Positions 15,251 through 23,149 of a stretch of DNA of 62,486 bases are shown piece after piece. Source of the stretch: Paenibacillus helianthi (GTDB lineage: Bacteria > Bacillota > Bacilli > Paenibacillales > Paenibacillaceae). Below the pieces are notes generated by a model. That model did no database searches. It was not told where the DNA came from and was given only the letters and a program-made list of their open reading frames with translations. The stretch lies in contig NZ_LVWI01000054.1 of NCBI RefSeq assembly GCF_001909055.1, positions 1 through 62,486 on the forward strand, in the 5' to 3' direction. Position 1 is the stretch's first letter. Every line of letters begins with the position of its first letter. The position numbers were made by a program, and so were the translations under genes.

Positions 15251-16131
15251 GTGGCAACAATCATATCTCATCCCCGGTACGCACTAAGGAAATTATCCAG
15301 CGTTACGGGTTCTCGTTTAAGAAAAGCTTGGGCCAGAACTTTCTGATTGACCAGAATATACTGGACAAGATTGTAGATGCTGCAGGCCTGGATCAGGCAG
15401 CAGGTGCACTAGAGATTGGACCAGGCATTGGCGCTTTGACCGAGAGGCTGGCGATGTCCGCTGGAGTGGTGACAGCCGTAGAGATTGACCGGCGGCTGAT
15501 CCCGATACTTCGGGATGTTCTTGCCTCTTACCCGCATGTCAAAATCCGGAACGATGATGTGTTGAAAGTGAATTTGCAGGAATTATTTGCTGAGGATTTT
15601 GCGGCTGTGGAAAGAGTTAGTGTAGTTGCCAATTTGCCGTACTATGTAACTACTCCAATTCTCATGAAGCTGCTTGAAGAAAAACTGCCGCTTGATAATA
15701 TCGTGGTGATGATTCAAAAGGAGGTTGCCGAACGTATGGCAGCTTCACCTGGCGGGAAGGAATATGGCAGCCTTAGCATCGCTGTTCAGTATTATAGTGA
15801 ACCCGAACTGGTCTGCATAGTGCCGCGTACGGTATTCATTCCTCAACCGAACGTGGAGTCCGCCGTGATCCGTCTCAAGGTGAGAGAGCGTCCCCCGGTA
15901 GAGGTTGCAGACGAGAAGCATTTCTTTGAGGTTGTACAAGCTTCCTTCACCCAGCGGCGCAAAACCATTGCCAATAATCTCAAAGCCCGGTTCTTTCCGG
16001 AAGAGGGGCGTGAACGTCTGGAGTCTCTGCTGGCTGAGGCTGGAATCGAGCCAAGCCGCCGCGGAGAAACACTCAGCCTGGAGGAGTATGCCCGGCTAAG
16101 CGCCGTACTGCTTGCTGCTGGAATCGTTTAA
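15247..16131 (+). CDS. rsmA: 16S rRNA dimethyladenosine transferase (KsgA)
   Basis: The enzyme dimethylates A1518 and A1519 near the 16S 3' end. The 294-residue protein has KKSLGQNFLIDQNIL, the SAM loop EIGPGIGALTERL, the acidic strand VTAVEIDRRL and the catalytic NLPYYVTTPI. The C-terminal helical domain contains the QRRKTIANNL segment. It overlaps rnmV by four bases. Length and order are as in Bacillus. Confidence 0.97.
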   Translation: MSGNNHISSPVRTKEIIQRYGFSFKKSLGQNFLIDQNILDKIVDAAGLDQAAGALEIGPGIGALTERLAMSAGVVTAVEIDRRLIPILRDVLASYPHVKIRNDDVLKVNLQELFAEDFAAVERVSVVANLPYYVTTPILMKLLEEKLPLDNIVVMIQKEVAERMAASPGGKEYGSLSIAVQYYSEPELVCIVPRTVFIPQPNVESAVIRLKVRERPPVEVADEKHFFEVVQASFTQRRKTIANNLKARFFPEEGRERLESLLAEAGIEPSRRGETLSLEEYARLSAVLLAAGIV

Positions 16132-16186
16132 GCATGAAAAAACAGCCTGATGCCTTTCTTATGTTTCAAATCACAGCCGATTAAGA

Positions 16187-16213
16187 ACCAACCAGGGTCT
16201 TTGCCCATACGAT
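16187..16213 (+). promoter_or_regulatory. candidate SigK/SigE promoter of yabG
   Basis: ACC (16187-16189) lies 16 bases before CATACGAT (16206-16213), which fits the mother-cell patterns AC-16-CATAnnnTA or CATACAAT. yabG is transcribed by SigK in B. subtilis, so a mother-cell promoter is expected here. Confidence 0.4.
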
Positions 16214-16234
16214 GGGGTAGAGGTGGTGTTTGAA

Positions 16235-17137
16235 ATGAATTTAGGAGACTTGGTCGTTCGCAAATCTTATGGTGGCGATGTAACGTTCCGGGTGGAGAAT
16301 ATCGTGCAGAACGGGGCCGTCATCAAAGGTACCGAATTTCGCCTGCTGGCGGATGCGCCTTTGGAAGACTTGGTGCAGGTGCCTCCTACCCGTATTACCG
16401 AGCGGGGACAACAGGCGCAGATTAAAGCTACTGAATCCCTGACCCGGCTGCGTAAAGACCGGCAGGAGCAGAGCCAGCGCAGCGGAGAGAGTATCTCCGG
16501 AGTATGGCCCCAGTCTCCCAAGGAGCTGGCCTACTTCGAGGTGCCGGGAAAGGTGCTGCACCTGGATGGTGATGCACTGTATTTGAAGAAGAGCCTTAAT
16601 CTATACGAGCAGCTGCGGATCCCCGCTGAAGGTCATCATATTCATGAATCAAAGATGGCCGAAACGCTGTACCGGCTGTTGCCGCATGTACGTCCGGATA
16701 TTGTTGTCATTACCGGTCATGACGGAGTACTCAAACAGCAGCATACTTATGATCTCTACAGCCTGAATAGTTACAAAAATTCGCAGAACTTCGTAGCGGC
16801 CATTAGGGTTGCGAGGGAATATGAGCGGAATTTTGATACGCTGACTATTGTGGCAGGAGCCTGCCAGTCCCATTTCGAGGCACTGCTAGGTGCGGGGGCC
16901 AACTTTGCCAGCTCGCCCGGAAGAATTCTGATTCATGCTTTGGATCCGGTCTATATAGCGGCAAAGGCATCTTTTACTTCCATCCGGGATTCCGTCAGTC
17001 TGGGGGATGTGCTGAATAATACCATCAGCGGCAGCCAGGGCATGGGCGGAATCGAGACCCGCGGCAGCTTCCGTATCGGAATGCCGCGCCTGCAGAATCT
17101 ATCTACTCTAAAGGTAGCACCATCGGTGATGATGTAG
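16235..17137 (+). CDS. yabG: sporulation-specific protease YabG
   Basis: The product is 300 residues, of the peptidase U57 family. In B. subtilis YabG is made in the mother cell and trims spore coat proteins. Visible family segments are NLGDLVVRKSYGGDVTFRV, KVLHLDGDALYLKKSL and DIVVITGHDGVL, followed by SYKNSQNFVAAIR and VAGACQSHFEALLGAGANFASSPGR; the last contains the conserved cysteine. The start at 16235 is chosen because AGAGGTGG ends seven bases earlier; GTG codons at 16223 and 16226 lie on that site. A strong terminator follows. Confidence 0.94.
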   Translation: MNLGDLVVRKSYGGDVTFRVENIVQNGAVIKGTEFRLLADAPLEDLVQVPPTRITERGQQAQIKATESLTRLRKDRQEQSQRSGESISGVWPQSPKELAYFEVPGKVLHLDGDALYLKKSLNLYEQLRIPAEGHHIHESKMAETLYRLLPHVRPDIVVITGHDGVLKQQHTYDLYSLNSYKNSQNFVAAIRVAREYERNFDTLTIVAGACQSHFEALLGAGANFASSPGRILIHALDPVYIAAKASFTSIRDSVSLGDVLNNTISGSQGMGGIETRGSFRIGMPRLQNLSTLKVAPSVMM

Positions 17138-17180
17138 CCGCAGGATATGAGAACAGACATTTCAGAAATCCCCACTTAAG

Positions 17181-17203
17181 CCCCACTTTTGTGGGGTTTT
17201 TTT
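17181..17203 (+). terminator. yabG terminator
   Basis: CCCCACTTTTGTGGGG is followed by seven T, a short perfect intrinsic terminator. Confidence 0.92.
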
Positions 17204-17297
17204 GTTTACGGTGTTTTTTGCTTATTGAATATTAGACTCTGATATTACGGCTAACAAGGATTTAATGTCAGCGTTGCTCTACGCTAAAAAAATTCCG

Positions 17298-17326
17298 TTG
17301 ACAACATTTTTACCATCATCTATAAT
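17298..17326 (+). promoter_or_regulatory. veg promoter P1, perfect SigA consensus
   Basis: TTGACA (17298-17303), a 17-base spacer and TATAAT (17321-17326). All twelve core positions match the SigA consensus. It is the upstream one of two tandem promoters. Confidence 0.88.
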
Positions 17327-17338
17327 TATTTATTTGAT

Positions 17339-17367
17339 TTGACAATGAAGGTGGAAAGTTGTATAAT
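17339..17367 (+). promoter_or_regulatory. veg promoter P2, perfect SigA consensus
   Basis: TTGACA (17339-17344), a 17-base spacer and TATAAT (17362-17367). It is also a perfect match, exactly 41 bases downstream of P1, so the two -10 boxes lie nearly four helical turns apart. The veg promoter of B. subtilis is known as very strong. Confidence 0.92.
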
Positions 17368-17395
17368 GGACAAGGAAAGAGGTGGTCGTCAGGCA

Positions 17396-17671
17396 ATGGC
17401 TAATAACGCGCTGTTGGAAATTAAACGCAGTCTCGAAGCTCACGTCGGTCATAAGATCACGTTGCGTGCAAACGGTGGCCGTCGTAAAACCGTTGAACGC
17501 ACCGGTGTCCTGGAAGAAACGTACCCTTCTGTATTTATTGTCAAACTGGATCAGGAGCAGCAAACCTTCAAGCGAGTCTCCTACAGCTATGCCGATATCC
17601 TCACTGAATCTGTGGAAATCACAGTTTGTGAAGATGATGGGCAGATGCGGATTATGTATATTAAAGCTTAA
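17396..17671 (+). CDS. veg: Veg protein, biofilm-related
   Basis: The product is 91 residues and closely follows the Veg family: LLEIKRSLEAHVGHKITLRA, NGGRRKTVERTGVLEETYPSVF and RVSYSYADILTESVE. It is small, cytosolic and probably an SH3-like barrel. In B. subtilis Veg stimulates biofilm genes through the SinR pathway; the molecular action is uncertain. The ATG at 17396 has AAAGAGGTGG upstream; an earlier frame start at 17339 falls in the promoter. Two perfect promoters precede it and a terminator follows, so it is an abundant monocistronic message. Confidence 0.95.
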   Translation: MANNALLEIKRSLEAHVGHKITLRANGGRRKTVERTGVLEETYPSVFIVKLDQEQQTFKRVSYSYADILTESVEITVCEDDGQMRIMYIKA

Positions 17672-17681
17672 CGGTTTATGG

Positions 17682-17711
17682 GCAGTCTCCCGCAGGGGAG
17701 GCTGCTTTTTG
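17682..17711 (+). terminator. veg terminator
   Basis: GCAGTCTCC and GGGAGGCTGC pair with one mismatch and are followed by TTTTT. Confidence 0.85.
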
Positions 17712-17722
17712 TTGTTTTTGGC

Positions 17723-17753
17723 TGAATGGCCATCCGGTCTTGGCAGCATACTA
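17723..17753 (+). promoter_or_regulatory. SigG promoter of sspF
   Basis: TGAATG (17723-17728) and CATACTA (17747-17753) are separated by 18 bases. The SigG consensus is TGAATA-18-CATACTA, so twelve of thirteen core bases agree. It lies about 45 bases ahead of a small acid-soluble spore protein gene, a classic SigG target. Confidence 0.78.
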
Positions 17754-17801
17754 AAGCAGCAACAATCTCGTCATCCATCATTTTAAGGAGGGATTTCGTT
17801 A

Positions 17802-17981
17802 ATGAGCCGCAGAAAACGGGGCATGATGTCAGAGGAATTGAAGACGGAGCTGGCCAAGGAACTGGGTTTTTATGAGACGGTAGAACGTGATGGCTGGGGC
17901 GGAATTCGGGCGAAAGATGCCGGGAATATGGTTAAAAGAGCCATTCAGCTGGCTGAGGAGGCCGCACGCAAATCGTATTAG
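17802..17981 (+). CDS. sspF: small acid-soluble spore protein SspF
   Basis: A 59-residue frame begins MSRRKRGMMSEELKTELAKE and contains WGGIRAKDAGNMVKRAIQL, the two conserved helices of alpha/beta-type SASP in the SspF branch. Such proteins coat forespore DNA and protect it. AAGGAGGG lies nine bases ahead of the ATG. Its place between veg and ispE is the same as in B. subtilis. It has its own SigG promoter and terminator, so it is expressed late in the forespore. Confidence 0.94.
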   Translation: MSRRKRGMMSEELKTELAKELGFYETVERDGWGGIRAKDAGNMVKRAIQLAEEAARKSY

Positions 17982-18006
17982 GACTTGCAGGAACAACTCA
18001 GCGAGG

Positions 18007-18033
18007 GGTGCTGCCACGACGGCAGTGCCTTTT
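18007..18033 (+). terminator. sspF terminator
   Basis: GGTGCTGCC and GGCAGTGCC form a nine-pair stem with a five-base loop, followed by TTTT. Confidence 0.72.
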
Positions 18034-18093
18034 CGGTATGTACTGAACTTTTGATAAAATGTAAAAAAAGGACGACAAACCTTTTCTACTGGA

Positions 18094-18122
18094 TGGACTT
18101 CGTTACGAGTTTCTCATATAAT
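18094..18122 (+). promoter_or_regulatory. SigA promoter of ispE (and purR)
   Basis: TGGACT (18094-18099), 17 bases, TATAAT (18117-18122). The -10 is perfect and the -35 matches four of six. It lies about 45 bases before the ispE start. Confidence 0.55.
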
Positions 18123-18167
18123 ATGTTAAGTTGTTTTTACGGGAAAAGCTGAGGGTGGGTGAACGCC

Positions 18168-19022
18168 TTGAAAATGTATGAAAAAGCGCCAGCAAAAATC
18201 AATCTGATGCTGGATGTGCTGCATAAACGCGCGGATGGCTTTCATGAAGTTGAAATGATTATGACTATGGTCGATTTGGCGGACCGCTTGGAGCTGTCTG
18301 AGCTGAAACGGGATTCTATTATTATCTCGAGCCAGGCCGGATATATTCCGCTGGACGAGAAGAACCTGGCCTTCCAGGCGGCAAGGCTTATTAAAGACCG
18401 CTATAACGTGAGAAGCGGTGTGCACATCCATTTGGACAAAAGAATCCCTGTGGCTGCAGGCCTCGCCGGCGGCAGTAGTGACGCCGCGGCAACGCTGCGC
18501 GGCTTGAACCGGCTCTGGCGCCTCGGCATTCCGGCGCAGGAGCTGCAGGAACTGGGCGCCGAGCTGGGCTCGGACGTCCCGTTCTGCGTCACAGGCGGCA
18601 CTGCCCTGGCAACGGGCAGAGGCGAGCGGCTGACTCCCATTCCAAGTCCGCCGCAGTGCTGGGTCGTCCTGGCCAAGCCGCCGATTAATGTATCGACGGC
18701 TGAGGTGTACGGACGCGTGCGCGCGAACAACATCGCTGTGCATCCATCCGCTTCCCGGATGCAGGAGGCGATCGCCGCAGGCGATTTCGCAGCTGTCTGC
18801 GCAGGGCTCGGTAACGTACTGGAGGATGTCACGCTGAAGCTGCATCCGGAGGTGCAGCAGTTGAAGGACGCTATGGTGAAGCTGGGTGCAGATGGCGTAC
18901 TTATGTCTGGCAGCGGGCCAACGGTATTTGGCCTGGTGTCAAAACAATCGAAGGTAGCCAGAATTTACAATGGGCTGCGCGGATTTTGCAAGGAAGTATA
19001 CGCTGTGCGTTCGCTGAACTAA
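18168..19022 (+). CDS. ispE: 4-(cytidine 5'-diphospho)-2-C-methyl-D-erythritol kinase
   Basis: IspE phosphorylates CDP-methylerythritol in the MEP isoprenoid pathway. The 284-residue GHMP kinase has KAPAKINLMLDVL, the phosphate loop PVAAGLAGGSSDAAATLRGL, and the C-terminal LMSGSGPTVFGLV. The TTG at 18168 follows GAGGGTGGG by 8 bases; GTG at 18159 overlaps that site, and ATG at 18174 is also possible. Bases about 18440-18750 are unusually GC-rich. It precedes purR as in B. subtilis. Confidence 0.94.
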   Translation: MKMYEKAPAKINLMLDVLHKRADGFHEVEMIMTMVDLADRLELSELKRDSIIISSQAGYIPLDEKNLAFQAARLIKDRYNVRSGVHIHLDKRIPVAAGLAGGSSDAAATLRGLNRLWRLGIPAQELQELGAELGSDVPFCVTGGTALATGRGERLTPIPSPPQCWVVLAKPPINVSTAEVYGRVRANNIAVHPSASRMQEAIAAGDFAAVCAGLGNVLEDVTLKLHPEVQQLKDAMVKLGADGVLMSGSGPTVFGLVSKQSKVARIYNGLRGFCKEVYAVRSLN

Positions 19023-19126
19023 GTAAACGCTGTCTGACGGTGGTCGAATGGATCCCCATGCTTGTGTAAATCCGTACAAAAGTGATATTATTTTTAATAA
19101 TATTCGGTTTTGGCGAGGAGCATTCC

Positions 19127-19954
19127 GTGAAAAAACTTAAAAGAAGCCAACGTTTGGTAGACATGACCCAATTTTTGCTTGAAAAACCGCATGTTCTTCT
19201 TCCGCTATCAACATTTGCTGACCGGTACGGAGCGGCGAAGTCATCTGTAAGTGAAGATTTGGCTATTATAAAAGAGGTATTTGAAGGAGAAGGCATGGGG
19301 GAATTGCAGACACTCGCTGGTGCGGCGGGTGGTGTGCGCTATATTCCGAGGATGCCTACAGACATAGCGCTAGCCTTCGTAGACGGCCTATGCAGCCAGC
19401 TTGAACAAAGTGACCGTATACTGCCTGGCGGATATTTGTATATGTCTGATCTGCTTGGGCTTCCGTCTCTGATGGAGCAGGCCGGCAAGATTATCGCCAC
19501 AGCCTTCTATGGTGTAGAGATTGACGTGGTAATGACAGTAGAGACCAAAGGTATTCCCCTGGCTTATGCCACGGCCGCGCAGCTGGGACTTCCGGTAGTG
19601 CTGGTACGCCGCGACCATCAGGTGACGGAGGGCTCTGCAGTAAGCATCAATTATGTCTCGGGATCGCATAAAAGCATACATACGATGTCGCTGTCCAGAC
19701 GGGCGCTGAGGGAGAAGTCGAGGGTGCTGATTGTGGATGACTTCATGAAGGCGGGTGGAACCGTACGCGGCATGGTCGATCTTCTGGGTGAATTCAATGC
19801 TGAGGTTGCCGGTGTAGGTGTGCTGGTTGAATCCGGAGCTGTTGAAACCGAGGAGCGCCTGCTCCATGACTATGTATCCCTGGTGAAGTTAAGTGAAGTG
19901 GATTCTAAGGAACGGCGGATCTCTGCACATCCGGGGAATTATTTTTTCGCTTGA
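19127..19954 (+). CDS. purR: purine operon repressor PurR
   Basis: The 275-residue protein has an N-terminal winged-helix domain (KRSQRLVDMTQFLLEKP to SSVSEDLAII) and a PRT domain with the PRPP-binding VLIVDDFMKAGGTVRGM. PurR represses purine genes and PRPP relieves it. The GTG start at 19127 follows GAGGAG by six bases; a longer reading from 19082 has no such site. yabJ, the usual next gene in Bacillus, is absent. Confidence 0.95.
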   Translation: MKKLKRSQRLVDMTQFLLEKPHVLLPLSTFADRYGAAKSSVSEDLAIIKEVFEGEGMGELQTLAGAAGGVRYIPRMPTDIALAFVDGLCSQLEQSDRILPGGYLYMSDLLGLPSLMEQAGKIIATAFYGVEIDVVMTVETKGIPLAYATAAQLGLPVVLVRRDHQVTEGSAVSINYVSGSHKSIHTMSLSRRALREKSRVLIVDDFMKAGGTVRGMVDLLGEFNAEVAGVGVLVESGAVETEERLLHDYVSLVKLSEVDSKERRISAHPGNYFFA

Positions 19955-19993
19955 TTGGCAGAGTAAACCTAATATCTATAAGACTGGCTAAAA

Positions 19994-20041
19994 TGTCGAA
20001 TCCGTGAGGAAAACACAGAGAACTTCACGAAATGTGTCGAA
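19994..20041 (+). promoter_or_regulatory. two perfect Spo0A boxes upstream of spoVG
   Basis: TGTCGAA occurs at 19994-20000 and again at 20035-20041, in the same orientation and 41 bases apart. They lie about 60 and 100 bases upstream of the SigH -35 of spoVG. Spo0A control of spoVG is inferred from these sites; in B. subtilis the better known regulator here is AbrB. Confidence 0.55.
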
Positions 20042-20098
20042 AACGATGGTATGGCAAAAATAATCTTCTTCATCAGACATTTTATGGAATCCAAAAGA

Positions 20099-20124
20099 AG
20101 GAATTCGCATTGCTGTGTGGAATT
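20099..20124 (+). promoter_or_regulatory. SigH promoter of spoVG
   Basis: AGGAATT (20099-20105) and GAATT (20120-20124) are separated by 14 bases, the same spacing and nearly the same core as the B. subtilis spoVG promoter (AGGATTT and GAATT). The start codon is about 42 bases downstream. Confidence 0.8.
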
Positions 20125-20165
20125 ATACACCAAGTCTCTGATGGAAAAAGGTGGTGAACACACAC

Positions 20166-20453
20166 ATGCAAATTACGGATGTCAGACTCCGCCGCGTTAA
20201 CTCTGAGGGGAGAATGAAAGCAATCGCATCCATTACAATCGATAACGAGTTTGTTGTTCATGACATTCGCGTCATCGACGGTAATAACGGGATGTTCGTT
20301 GCAATGCCCAGCAAGCGTACACCGGATGGGGAATTCCGCGATATCGCACACCCGATTTCTTCGGGAACACGCGAGAAGATTCAATCCGCGGTTCTGGCCG
20401 AGTATGATCGCGCCGCTACTGAAGAAGAAGAGGTCATTGAAGAGGGAGCATAA
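20166..20453 (+). CDS. spoVG: SpoVG regulatory nucleic-acid-binding protein
   Basis: The product is 95 residues, close to 97 in B. subtilis. The core VTDVRLRRVN-type start (here ITDVRLRRVNSEGRMKAIA), VHDIRVIDGNNGMFVAMPSK and RTPDGEFRDIAHP is highly conserved. SpoVG binds DNA and RNA and affects septation and sporulation. The ATG at 20166 is preferred over an in-frame GTG at 20151 that lies in AAGGTGGTG. It has a SigH promoter, Spo0A boxes and two downstream hairpins. Confidence 0.96.
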   Translation: MQITDVRLRRVNSEGRMKAIASITIDNEFVVHDIRVIDGNNGMFVAMPSKRTPDGEFRDIAHPISSGTREKIQSAVLAEYDRAATEEEEVIEEGA

Positions 20454-20493
20454 GCCAGTCGCTTACTCTGAAGGACGGCTGCCCTTACTTGGG

Positions 20494-20518
20494 CGGCTTA
20501 AGGCCATGCCGTTTTTTT
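20494..20518 (+). terminator. first terminator-like hairpin after spoVG
   Basis: CGGC (20494-20497) pairs with GCCG (20508-20511), followed by seven T. The stem is short, but an outer ACGGC (20475-20479) can also pair with GCCGT, so a larger fold is possible. Confidence 0.5.
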
Positions 20519-20531
20519 ATTGGGGTTCGAA

Positions 20532-20570
20532 GAAAAGGGAACCATGCCTTCATGGTTCTCTTTTCTTTTT
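20532..20570 (+). terminator. main spoVG terminator
   Basis: GAAAAGGGAACCATG pairs with CATGGTTCTCTTTTC, with one mismatch in a long stem, followed by TTTTT. Confidence 0.88.
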
Positions 20571-20624
20571 GCCCGGAATGAGATATATTCAGTAGTGAGC
20601 TAAAGAAGTAGGGGGTTGGCATTC

Positions 20625-22034
20625 TTGAAAAGAATGGCTGTTGTACTTGCTGCAGGTCAAGGCAAGCGCATGAAATCTAAATTATACAAAGTGCTGCACC
20701 CCGTCTGCGGCAAACCGATGGTAGGGCATGTACTTGATACAGTAAAAGCGACCGGATGCCAGCGCACCGTTGTAGTTGTCGGACACGGTGCGGAGAAGGT
20801 AAAAGCCTATGTGGGCCAGAATGCAGAATATGTGCTTCAGGAAACGCAGTTGGGTACAGGCCATGCCGTGAAGCAGGCTAAAGACCTTCTCGGCGGTGAA
20901 ACAGGCACAACAGTTGTAATCTGCGGAGATACACCGCTCGTGACAGCGGAAACGCTGGAGGGGCTTATGGCTCTGCATGAGGGCCAGAATGCGGCTGCAA
21001 CCGTACTTACAGCTGTCATGGAGCAGCCTGCAGGCTATGGAAGGATTATTCGAGGTAAGGATGGCGGCGTACTGAAGATCGTGGAGCAGAAGGATTGCTC
21101 TCCGGAGGAAACTGCTGTAAATGAGATCAACACGGGGACTTATTGTTTTGATAACACGAAGCTGTTTGCAGCTTTGGAGAAGGTTACGAACAGCAATAAC
21201 CAGCAGGAATATTATTTAACCGATGTTATCGGCATACTCCGGGCACAGGGGGATATCGTACTGGGATATCAGGCTCATGATGCTGCGGAGTCTATTGGCG
21301 TTAATGACCGTTTGGCCTTGTCGGAAGCAGAAGGTCTGATGCGCCAGCGCATCAACCGTCAGCACATGCTGAACGGGGTAACCATTATTGATCCTGCTTC
21401 CACCTATATCGCAGCCGATGTGATCATCGGAGCAGATACCACACTCTATCCGGGAACTACCCTGAAAGGGAAGACGGTCATCGGGGAGGACTGCATCATC
21501 GGGCCTTCCAGTGAGATTGAGGACTGCGTGGTGATGGATGGTGCTGAAGTGAAGCACTCCGTGCTGAATCAGGCCCAGGTCGGAGCAAGAACCTCTGTTG
21601 GGCCTTTTGCCTATTTGCGGCCAGGTGCTGTGCTTGGGGAAGAGGTTAAAATCGGTGATTTTGTGGAAATTAAGAATGCCAGTATTGGGGATGGCTCGAA
21701 AGTCTCACATTTAAGCTATATCGGCGATGCGACGGTTGGCAAGAATGTAAATGTGGGCTGCGGTGCAATTACCGTTAACTATGACGGCTACAATAAATCC
21801 AGAACCGAGATTGGCGATGATGCCTTTATCGGGAGTAATGTGAACCTTGTAGCTCCGGTTACTGTGGGCAAAGGTGCATTTGTCGTTGCCGGGTCGACCA
21901 TTACCCGTTCAGTTTCAGAGAATGATCTGGCTATTGCCAGAGTAAGGCAGGAGAACAAGCCAGGGTATGCCGAGAAGATCCGTGCCCGGGCCAAAGCCAA
22001 GAAAGGCCAGTCCGAGTCCATCGTAGAGCGCTAG
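20625..22034 (+). CDS. glmU: bifunctional UDP-GlcNAc pyrophosphorylase / GlcN-1-P acetyltransferase
   Basis: GlmU makes UDP-N-acetylglucosamine for peptidoglycan and teichoic acid. The 469-residue protein has the uridyltransferase signature LAAGQGKRMKSKLYKVLHP at the N-terminus, GDTPLVTAETL, and a C-terminal left-handed beta helix with hexapeptide repeats ending in GCGAITVNYDGYNK and APVTVGKGAFVVAGSTIT. The TTG at 20625 is chosen as AGTAGGGGG ends nine bases earlier; TTG 20616 and ATG 20634 are alternatives. prs follows, as in Bacillus. Confidence 0.96.
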   Translation: MKRMAVVLAAGQGKRMKSKLYKVLHPVCGKPMVGHVLDTVKATGCQRTVVVVGHGAEKVKAYVGQNAEYVLQETQLGTGHAVKQAKDLLGGETGTTVVICGDTPLVTAETLEGLMALHEGQNAAATVLTAVMEQPAGYGRIIRGKDGGVLKIVEQKDCSPEETAVNEINTGTYCFDNTKLFAALEKVTNSNNQQEYYLTDVIGILRAQGDIVLGYQAHDAAESIGVNDRLALSEAEGLMRQRINRQHMLNGVTIIDPASTYIAADVIIGADTTLYPGTTLKGKTVIGEDCIIGPSSEIEDCVVMDGAEVKHSVLNQAQVGARTSVGPFAYLRPGAVLGEEVKIGDFVEIKNASIGDGSKVSHLSYIGDATVGKNVNVGCGAITVNYDGYNKSRTEIGDDAFIGSNVNLVAPVTVGKGAFVVAGSTITRSVSENDLAIARVRQENKPGYAEKIRARAKAKKGQSESIVER

Positions 22035-22042
22035 AAGCCAAG

Positions 22043-22075
22043 GCGCCGGTCGGACCCGCAAATCCGCGCCGGCGC
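22043..22075. other. GC-rich hairpin between glmU and prs
   Basis: GCGCCGG (22043-22049) and CCGGCGC (22069-22075) form a strong seven-pair stem with no T run after it. It may be a processing or pausing site or a Rho-independent attenuator remnant; nothing decides between these. Confidence 0.45.
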
Positions 22076-22116
22076 TCACTTGGAAGTTAAATTCCGTCAC
22101 GGAGGGTTTATATTTT

Positions 22117-23070
22117 ATGACTTATTGCGATTCCAAACTAAAGATTTTTACCTGCAATTCCAATCCTAAGCTGGCCAGTCAAATTGCCGACTACATCGGC
22201 ATACCCATGGGAGAATCCCACACGACCAGCTTCAGCGACGGAGAGATTCAGGTTAAGCTGTCAGAGAGCGTTCGTGGCTGTCACGTATATATCGTACAGT
22301 CCACGTGTGGTCCGGTTAATGATAATCTTATGGAGCTTCTGGTTATGGTCGACGCCCTCAAGCGCGCCTCCGCGAAGAGTATCAATGTGGTTATTCCGTA
22401 CTATGGCTACGCACGTCAAGACCGTAAAGCCCGTTCCCGCGATCCGATAACGGCCAAGCTGGTAGCGAACCTGATTGAAAAAGCAGGGGCACACCGCGTC
22501 ATTACCATGGACCTTCACGCGATGCAAATTCAAGGCTTCTTCGATATTCCTGTGGATCATCTCCTGGGTGTTCCCATTCTTGCCCAGTATTTCCGCTCCA
22601 AGCAGATTCAGAATCCTGTTGTAGTGTCTCCTGACCATGGCGGTGTTGTGCGGGCAAGAAAGCTTGCTGATTTCTTGAACGCGCCGCTGGCAATTATCGA
22701 CAAACGCCGTCCAGAGCCAAATGTGAGTGAGGTTATGAACATCATCGGTAATATCGAGGGCAAAACAGCGATTCTGATCGATGACATCATCGACACAGCC
22801 GGAACCATTGTATTGGGAGCCAATGCTCTGATGGAAGGCGGTGTGAAGGAAGTATATGCGTGCTGCACCCATCCCGTATTATCAGGTCCTGCACATGAAC
22901 GTTTGGAAAACTCTCCAATCAAAGAAATTATCGTGACGGATACCATTCCAATTCGCAGCGACAATCCGACCTCGAAGCTAAAGGTTCTGTCCGTGGCTCC
23001 ACTGATGGGCGAGGCTATTATCCGCGTTCATGAAGAGCTGTCGATCAGTAAATTGTTTGAAATAGAATAG
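22117..23070 (+). CDS. prs: ribose-phosphate pyrophosphokinase
   Basis: Prs makes PRPP from ribose-5-phosphate and ATP, feeding purine, pyrimidine, histidine, tryptophan and NAD synthesis. The 317-residue protein shows SFSDGEIQVKLSESVRG, PYYGYARQDRK, the divalent-ion site DLHAMQIQGFFDIPVDHL, the flexible loop with KRRPEPN and the PRPP loop ILIDDIIDTAGTI. CGGAGGG lies ten or so bases before the ATG. The ctc (rplY) gene that follows prs in B. subtilis is missing; a minus-strand gene takes its place. Confidence 0.97.
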   Translation: MTYCDSKLKIFTCNSNPKLASQIADYIGIPMGESHTTSFSDGEIQVKLSESVRGCHVYIVQSTCGPVNDNLMELLVMVDALKRASAKSINVVIPYYGYARQDRKARSRDPITAKLVANLIEKAGAHRVITMDLHAMQIQGFFDIPVDHLLGVPILAQYFRSKQIQNPVVVSPDHGGVVRARKLADFLNAPLAIIDKRRPEPNVSEVMNIIGNIEGKTAILIDDIIDTAGTIVLGANALMEGGVKEVYACCTHPVLSGPAHERLENSPIKEIIVTDTIPIRSDNPTSKLKVLSVAPLMGEAIIRVHEELSISKLFEIE

Positions 23071-23088
23071 ATTGCCCAGGGTATAGAA

Positions 23089-23127
23089 AAAGGGTTACAC
23101 CTTTCGCGAGGAAGATGTAACCCTTGT
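23089..23127 (-). terminator. terminator of the minus-strand small gene
   Basis: AAGGGTTACA and TGTAACCCTT form a perfect ten-pair stem. On the minus strand it is followed by TTTTTC, while the plus side has no T run. It therefore ends the gene at 23150-23350 and may also stop prs transcription weakly. Confidence 0.8.
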
Positions 23128-23149
23128 CGGCGTAATGCAGAAGCTGTCT

